The translations under genes were made by a program, and so were the position numbers. Positions 57,601 to 64,000 of a stretch of 64,000 bases of DNA are shown here, piece after piece; the stretch's first letter is position 1; every line of letters starts with the position of its first letter. This DNA comes from Acetobacter persici JCM 25330 (lineage in GTDB: Bacteria; Pseudomonadota; Alphaproteobacteria; Acetobacterales; Acetobacteraceae). A model generated the notes under the pieces. The model was given only the letters and a program-made list of their open reading frames with translations. It had not been told where the DNA came from and did not search any database. The stretch is taken from assembly GCF_000613905.1 (NCBI RefSeq), contig NZ_BAJW01000006.1, positions 1 to 64,000 on the forward strand, written 5' to 3'.

Positions 57601-60600
57601 TTTGTCTTTAGACTCCTGCCATTCCTGCACCATATTTTCCAGCGGCAGGGTCAGCACCCCCGGCTTCCACTCCGTCAGGAGTTCCCCTTTAAGCTGTGCG
57701 TGGCGCGCAATCGGCGTTTTCTCTGCCAGAAGCGCATTGAGCGTTTGCTGAGACGTATCCGGAAATGCCCATGCACAGGCTTCCGGCTTCAAAAGCTGGC
57801 TGCATAGACTGTTGATCTGCCGCAGGCGGCGCAAAGACAGATCTGCTGTGCCAAGCCCCAGAGCGCGGGCAGCCTCCCCGGATGCGCTGCGCAGACGGTT
57901 CAGGCTGGAAAGTGCCGTTGTGACGGCATCAAGAAGCCGTCCTTCCCAGATGGGAGACCACTCAACGTGCTCAAGCCCGGCCAGTTGAGGAGACTGCACG
58001 ACGTCACCAATCCGCTCATGCAGGCTGGCAAGATTTTCCGCTGTCTCTGCCAGCGTCTGATAATCCTGCGGGGTATGACTGTTACAGTCGGGCCATGACA
58101 ACGGGACAGCGAGCGTCTGTGCATCATCCGCCCGCAGCGTCACACCAATCGCACGGTAGGCTGTCCAGCCGTTGCGCCATTTCTGGTGCAGAGCGAGAAC
58201 GTAACTGTTCAGCTCCGTACGGAGCTGGTCAAGCTGCGCGCGGCTCTGCGTCCATTCTTCCGGATTAAAATTCTCCAGAACAGTCTGCGCAGCCTCAAGC
58301 TGCGCCAGCACGGCCAGCTTGCTGGCTTTGGGAGAAAACAGATCCAGACAGAATTCCGCCAGACCGATCTGCTTCATCCGGTTGCGGACAACTTCCAGCG
58401 CTGTCCGTTTTTCCGCAACGAACAGAATTGTGCGGTTTTGCGCCAGCGTGTTGGCAATAATGTTGGCAATTGTCTGGCTCTTGCCGGTGCCCGGCGGACC
58501 GATAAGCACAAAACTTTCCCCGGATGCGGCCCGGGCAACCGCTTTCATCTGCGAGGAATCTGCTTCCACCGGGCAGATCAGATCGGCTTTGACCAGCGCA
58601 TCATCCAGCGCGCCGTCAACCTCAAAAAAACGAGGCAGTGGCGCGGTCTCAGTGTCTTCCGCTGTAATGCCGTCCAGCAGACGGGTTGCGACTTCACTGG
58701 TCCGGAGGGTGTTGCTGCGTTCCTGAAGGTCTTTCCACATCAGGAATTTGGCAAAGGACAATGTTGTCAGCGTGACGTAATCCCGCACTTCCCAGCCCGG
58801 AACGGACCGCAGACCGGCACGAAACACGTCCAGAATACGGTCCACATCCAGCCCGGCTTCATCCTCCGGCAGACGCTCCTGATCCAGAGAGGGAAAGCGC
58901 AGTCCGTAGTCAGCCTGAAGCATTTCCAGCAAGGTCGCGTTAATCCGGCTTTCATCCGGGTGAGCACGCAGAACAAAGCCGGATTTAACGCTTGGGCGCT
59001 CCAGAATAACCGGAATGAGGATCAGCGGGGCAAGGTAGGGTTTGTCCCGCCCCTCCGGCGTCCATGCCAGAGCGCCAATCGTCAGAAACAGGACGTTGGA
59101 GCCACCCTCATACTCGGCGGCCCGCCCGCGACGGTAAAGTTCCGTCAAGGCCGCCTGAATCTGAGCCTCCTTGCGGGAGACCAGTAATTCATTCCGTTCC
59201 AGTGCTTCTTCAGCATAGGCGCGGGAGGCATCCTCGTGATGCCGCTCATGGTGCAGATGGGCCTGACGCGGGTCTCCTGCATCCATCATATCCGGCCATG
59301 AGCAGAAACGGAGCGGCTTTGTCAGCCGGCCGGCCCGCATGGCGGCCAGATGGTTTTCAAGCCCGGATGCGTTGGGACAATCAATTACAATCAACTGCTT
59401 ATCGGAACGAGGCAGATTGAGCAGCCGGTTCCGCCCGGACATATCCAGCAGCCGGTTGCACCAGCGCTGGAGACGGTCAGCGGGTGTGGCAGGTTTATCC
59501 TCTTCCATCTCCTGCGTCTCTTCCCGCAGCATGGGAGCCGCTTCAAACACGGGGAGGGCCGCTTCCGGCTCTTCCGTCTCGCCGCTGCCATCTGGCAAAC
59601 CGGTGGGAAGAGTGCAGGAGAGTGGATGGATACGCCGCAGTCTGGCGCGGTGGATATCAATAATCTCGCGGAATGTATTTTCTTCGTCCTCGCCTGCATG
59701 ACGCAGGCTGGCCTCTCCCTTTTCACACGCGACGGAAAAGCTGGGCTTACGGGCCGCCGTGACCAGTGTTGTTTCAAAAACAACAAGGTCCTGCAATTTC
59801 AGGCGGTTCCGCACGGCAGGCAGATCCTGCATAACAGACACACCGGCATCCAGCTTCGCCAGCCAGAAGCCGGTAAAGGCGTGACCCTGTGTGAGGACAA
59901 TAACCGGACGAATACCGGCCGCTTCCAGACAGGCCGCAAACAGCACTGTTGTATCCAGACAGGTCGCCAGACGCTCTTCCACGCTCTGGCTGGGCAGGCG
60001 GATACGCTGGCCGTGATCAATAAAAGATGCGGGCGGGTTGATATAAGCCAGATCAAGCTGACACACAGCGCACCAGATCGCCTGCGCCTGCTGCCAGACA
60101 CGCTCCTTGTTCCCTTGATACCCCTCAAGAGAAGACGTAAGACCTTCTTTTTTCAGAATTTCCGTGGCGCTGCGCAGAATACGGGCAATGGCCGGATCAT
60201 TCGGCAGAACAAAGGCCGCCAGAATGTCCGGAATACCGGAAAGCCCACCCCACTCATTCCGCGCCAGAACACGGAGATCGGCGACGTTACGGGCTACTTC
60301 CTCCCCGGTTTCCTTATCCACAGCAAGAAAAGTGACAGAGGCACGAGAGGCTTCTGTCTGGCTGTTCAGAAAGGCACCATCCAGCTTGAGATCCAGATCT
60401 TTCAGTGTGCGAAACTGGCCCGGCTCCACCTGCTGAAGATGCCAGGCGCGTGGGCGGATAACAGGTGGCTCACTGGTAACTGTAATATCAATCTGGGAAA
60501 AACTGCGCTTTGTCTGGTTCTGCAGGGCGAGTTCCAGCAGCACTGGCACGCTGTTTTCCCACAAGGAGGCGTTCAGGGCGTCCTGAAGGGAAACCTGCAG

Positions 60601-60687
60601 GGCAGGAGAGGCAGGAAGAGCCGGAACGGGGTCCGGCTGTGCAGTTTCCGTTACCGTGGAAACGTCTTCCATATGCTCTACATCCAT
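54614..60687 (-). CDS. Giant DUF4011-helicase-Vsr-like nuclease-DUF3320 protein, Hhe-type defence candidate (frameshifted)
   Basis: Restored length is about 2024 residues. Order: a beta-sandwich plus transglutaminase-like region (VEERLATCLDTTVLFAACLE), DUF4011 (CNRLLDMSGRNRLLNLPRSD), an SF1 helicase core (Walker A GPPGTGKSQTIANI, Walker B DLVIFDEASQIPTWD, VVGDPKQLPPTDFF, VQGEERDIMLFSLTYGP, RRLNVAITRARERLIVFGS), a Vsr-like nuclease fold (GIECDGATYHRSATARDRDR, LGWTILRIWSTDWW) and DUF3320. One base is missing near 55955, before DQAGKISLNFGPLNRDGGER. ATG 60687 was chosen because GGAG lies eight bases upstream. This architecture has been reported as the single-gene antiphage system Hhe. No second defence gene is adjacent. 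Confidence 0.85.
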
Positions 60688-60865
60688 GCGCCATTCTCCA
60701 GAACTCAGTTTGTGCGGGCAGGAACCGCACAAAAATCTCTGGGGCTGTTATGGGGCCTGACGCGACAAAATGTAAGGGACATTTGCAGAACAAATTTTGT
60801 CGAGCGCCTAAAATATTTTCATTATCAAATGGTTGCCGACCTGACCCCTCCGTGTTGCAGGAGCA

Positions 60866-63219
60866 TCAGAACTGTATGACGGTTGTCAGGAAACCAGCGC
60901 GCCTCTGCCGTATTGTGCCATAAAAACCCCCAGTCCGCTGCCGTTGCGGATCTGGTAGCGTTCATCAAACAGGTTAGTCACATCCACCCGCAGTTTCAGC
61001 CCTTTAAGAGGGCGAATGTTCCGGAAAACATGCTCATACCCAATATTAATGACATGATAGCTGGGCTGCTTTTCCGTATTGGCAAAGCCTGAGCGCAGGC
61101 CGTATCCATACAGGAAATCGACATAGGCTTTATTGCCAGCCCAGCCATATGAAACACCGGCGCTGGATGTAAACTCGCCCTCATGGTCCAGCTTGATGGC
61201 ATGGTTTTTAATGTACTCCAGTTCTTCCGCGGGAAACTGATACTGGGCAGAATTCACATCCTTTGCGGCGGTGTTTACAAACGAGAAATTCCCGAACACC
61301 GTCAGGCCTTTGTAATGGTAATTACCGCCAAACTCCGCGCCATAGACCTTGCCCGTTCTGTAGCTAAACGGTGTGAGAATAACCGCACGGCCAAACTGCC
61401 CCAGATCTCCAAGATTTTTCGCCTGTTTGTAAAATCCGTCGACTGTAATGGAGAGACCTTGCGGGAAACGATGGGAAAGGCCGATGTCAAAATAATTGGA
61501 CCGCTCAACTTTTGTCGCCGTCGCATTGAAATTTTCTGGTGAGTTTGTGGTGCCTGCAAACTTCAGAAGCGTTGCCTGCCCGATATACTGGGCCGTGGGG
61601 GGAGCAAAATAACGGGAGTAGCCAAAATGCACGGTTGTGGAGGGGTCAACCTCCCAGACCAGATTAGCGCGCGGACTGGCCTGACCTTCATGATCAAAAG
61701 ACGATTCAAAGCGGTCATAACGCACACCGTAATTCAGGGTGACGCCTTTCAGCAGTTTCCACTCATCCTGAAGATAAGCACCGGCTTCCGCCGCCCAGTT
61801 TCCGGAATTGTCCTGAATGGACATGGGATGGACAGAGGTCTGAAAACCAGCCTCATCAACAGGCAGCACGTCCGTCCGCGTCCATAATGTTTCAGAGGTA
61901 TACTGGCCCAGAACACCAAAACGAATGGTATGCGCTTTGACAGCATCATAGGAGGCGTCAAACTGAAGGCCGCCTGTGGTGAAGGTATTATTTTCCTTTT
62001 CGGCCACGCCCTGAAACACCATGTCCCGCACAGGGTCCGGGGTGTAGTTGATCGCTCCATAACGGAAGTAAGGCGAGACCTGATAGTTCAGTTTGCTCCC
62101 CGTTTTCTGGTAAGACAGCACGACGTAATAATTCTGCTCATTCTGCCGGTCATTCACATCCTGAGACTGCACGTCGCCAACGCCTTGGATGTCATAAAGC
62201 TTCGGCAACCCGGCAGCATTGGGGATTTCAAAATTAGCATTTGAAACGCTGGTCAGGAGGCTGATGCGGCTTGTGTCGTCAAAATGATAGGATGCGTAGC
62301 CAAACGCTTTGCCCTGTTCAGTAACATCGTGCGTTGCCCGAAAAGCCGGAGTAGGGTTTTCAATCCCGATATTGTTGCGGTTGAAGGAGCCAGAGACAAA
62401 ATATTCCCATTTATCCTTTGTTCCACCCACCTGAAAAGAGGGGTTAAAGGTGTTATAACTACCGCCATAAAAAGAAATTTCTTTATTATTCAGAGAATTC
62501 CCTGACTTTGCCGTCACATCCACAATCCCGGCCGTGCGGAAGCCAAACTGGGCGGGGAGGGTGCCTGTCATCAGGGTGACGGAATCAATAATGCGCGTAT
62601 CCAGTTCCTGCCCGAACCCATTCAGACCTTCTGGCAGCAGGACGCCGTTAATCCGGTATGTCAGACCACCATGCTCGCCCCGCACATGCTCTTCACCAAA
62701 TGAATCCATCACCACGCCGGGCATCCGCAGCAGGACCTGATTAAAGGCCGCGTTTTCTCCGCCCGGCGTTGTATTGATCTGTGCCTGCCCCATACGGTAG
62801 GCGACCGCCCCCAGATTAGGGGCAATGCGCGCACGGGCTGAATTGAAGGCGGCATGCACAGTCACCGCTTCTGTTTTGCCTGAAGCAACGGCTGCCGCCT
62901 GAGGCGCATCGGTTTTCCGGACTGTGTTCTGCGCCCCCTTTACAGAACGCGCGCCCTGAACCGGAGGGGCGGCTTTGACCGCGTCAGTCGACCCTTTTGC
63001 TGTGCTACGCCCGGCATGAATGGCCGAACGCGTTTCCGCATAAGCCTGCGTGAGAGGCGTTGCACACCACAAAGCGAGAGCCGCACAAGGCGCGGACTTT
63101 ACTGCCCGCGATAAGACCGGACAAAGCTTGCCTTTTGCGTCACAACAAACATGAGGCATGTTATCATAGTATTTGCTATATTTAGGATTTAGCGGAAGCA
63201 CGTCGCGCATCTCTTTCAC
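60866..63219 (-). CDS. TonB-dependent receptor near a metal transporter (C-terminal frameshift)
   Basis: The start is either 63219 or 63159 (MPHVCCDAKGK), giving about 784 or 764 residues. A signal segment (APCAALALWCATPLTQAYAE) precedes a long Ala/Lys linker, then a plug (GGENAAFNQVLLRMPGVVMD, GGLTYRINGVLLPEGLNGF, LDTRIIDSVTLMTG) and barrel with LKLRVDVTNLFDERYQIRNG. The uncorrected frame ends YGRGALVS. Adding one C at a GGCC (60907-60909) gives GQRRAGFLTTVIQF with terminal Phe and stop at 60866, as expected for a barrel. The substrate is unknown; an iron- or manganese-related role is only suggested by the Nramp neighbour. Confidence 0.87.
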
Positions 63220-63264
63220 AGCCAGAAAGTCAGAGGGAAGAAGGCGGTTAAAAGCCGTGCGCGG

Positions 63265-64000
63265 TTACCCGAACACGGTGTCATACAGCAGTTTAAAGTT
63301 CAGGATCAGGATCAGCCCCGCAACACACCATGACAGGAGTGACATGGGGCGAGAGAGCGCAAACTCCCCCATTTTCTGGCGATCGGACACAAACCAGACC
63401 AGCGGGATCACGGCAAAAGGAAGCTGCATGGACAGGACAATCTGGCTGAAAACAAGCAGGTCTCCAGTCCCTTTTTCTCCCCAGAGCAACGTAACCAGAA
63501 TAACAGGGATAATTGCCAGCCCGCGTGTCAGCAGACGTCGCGCCCAGGGGGCCATGCGCAGATGCAGAAAGCCCTCCATAATGATCTGCCCGGCCAGCGT
63601 GCCCGTCACGGTTGAATTCGTCCCGGCAGCCAGCAGCGCAACAGCAAACAAGGTGGAGGCAATCCCCAGCCGAGAAGGGGAGAAATCAGCGTGTAAGCCT
63701 GCTGAATTTCCGCAACATCCTGATGCCCGGTTGTGTGGAACGCCGCTGCGGCCACAATCAGAATGCCTGCATTGACAAACAGAGCCAGCATCAGGGCAAT
63801 GGTGCTATCCAGCGTGGACCAGCGAATGGCCTCCCGCCTGCCAGCAGACGTCCGCGCATAAGTCCGCGTCTGCACCAGAGAGGAATGCAGGTACAGATTG
63901 TGCGGCATGACCGTAGCCCCCACAATGCCAATGGCGATGTAGAGCATCTGCGGATTGGTCAGAATAACCGGGGAGGGGAGAAACCCTTTCATAACCGCGG
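63265..64000 (-). CDS. Nramp/MntH-type divalent metal transporter, partial (frameshifted)
   Basis: The gene runs off the right edge. The visible part holds TM6 with [15 protein letters not shown], the metal-binding MPHN motif, then [60 protein letters not shown] and a last helix ending YDTVFG. The TM1 DPGN motif would lie outside the window. The frame breaks at about 63669-63671, where one C in a GGCC restores [19 protein letters not shown]. It imports manganese or iron with protons. Confidence 0.9.

Noticed and set aside
58186-59187. Plus-strand open frame of 333 codons
   Set aside because: Antisense shadow of the DUF4011/helicase region with a biased composition.
59350-60879. Long plus-strand open frame of 509 codons
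   Set aside because: It lies antisense to the giant helicase gene, has no recognisable family and reflects high G+C codon bias.
1-64000. CRISPR arrays, rRNA, tRNA genes, insertion sequences or prophage
   Set aside because: No regular spaced repeats, no cloverleaf or rRNA signatures and no transposase, integrase or phage genes were seen on either strand.

Overview
The window reads as chromosomal DNA of an acetic acid bacterium or close relative (Acetobacteraceae, Alphaproteobacteria). The basis is the gene content (OprB-type carbohydrate porin, oxalate/formate-type antiporter, many TonB receptors, a bacteriophytochrome with heme oxygenase, tight ATGA/TAATG-coupled operons) and the mostly high G+C. 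The genus cannot be fixed from the sequence alone. No rRNA, tRNA, CRISPR array, insertion sequence, phage module or replication origin was seen.

Layout. 1-9.2 kb is a galactoside-utilisation locus: a leftward deoR / sugar-phosphate isomerase / tagatose-bisphosphate aldolase subunit set, divergent from a rightward TonB receptor, a clan GH-D alpha-galactosidase-like enzyme and a GH35 beta-galactosidase. 9.2-16.8 kb is a leftward operon: LysR, OprB porin, OxlT-like antiporter, BASS transporter, gamma-glutamyltransferase, OprO/P-like porin. 17.2-28.2 kb is a tripartite ABC efflux system (HlyD adaptor, ATPase, two FtsX/MacB permeases with a TolC gene between them), divergent from its own two-component pair; two adjoining palindromes lie between them. 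28.2-29.8 kb holds a peroxiredoxin and a divergent LysR. 30.2-40.7 kb is a complete Nit1C-type cluster: a MocR regulator, then the Sll0783-like protein, nitrilase, radical SAM enzyme, GNAT, AIR-synthase-like protein, glycosyltransferase, MSMEG_0570-like protein, flavoprotein, and an added acyl-CoA synthetase. 40.8-44.6 kb carries a LysR, an exported methyltransferase, an SDR, an MFS remnant and a cupin that matches manganese hydroxynitrile lyases at every key residue. 44.7-47.9 kb is a small glycan-assembly set. 48.1-51.3 kb has a YidB-like gene and a metal-chelate/cobalamin ABC importer. 51.3-54.5 kb is a heme oxygenase-bacteriophytochrome operon. 54.6-60.7 kb is one giant DUF4011-helicase-Vsr-like-nuclease-DUF3320 gene of the Hhe defence type. 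The window ends with a TonB receptor and a partial Nramp metal transporter.

How it may work together. Nit1C clusters are linked in pseudomonads to growth on cyanide as nitrogen source. Here such a cluster sits about 3.5 kb from a gene for an enzyme class that releases HCN from cyanohydrins. That pairing, plus a structured leader that can hide the first ribosome binding site and a motif shared between the mocR and Nit1C upstream regions, is the most interesting signal in the window.

Caution on quality: seventeen genes are interrupted by about twenty single-base indels, mostly deletions in short homopolymers or at GGCC. Each repair restores a full-length conserved protein. This looks like uncorrected sequencing error rather than gene decay, so I annotate these as whole genes and note the break.
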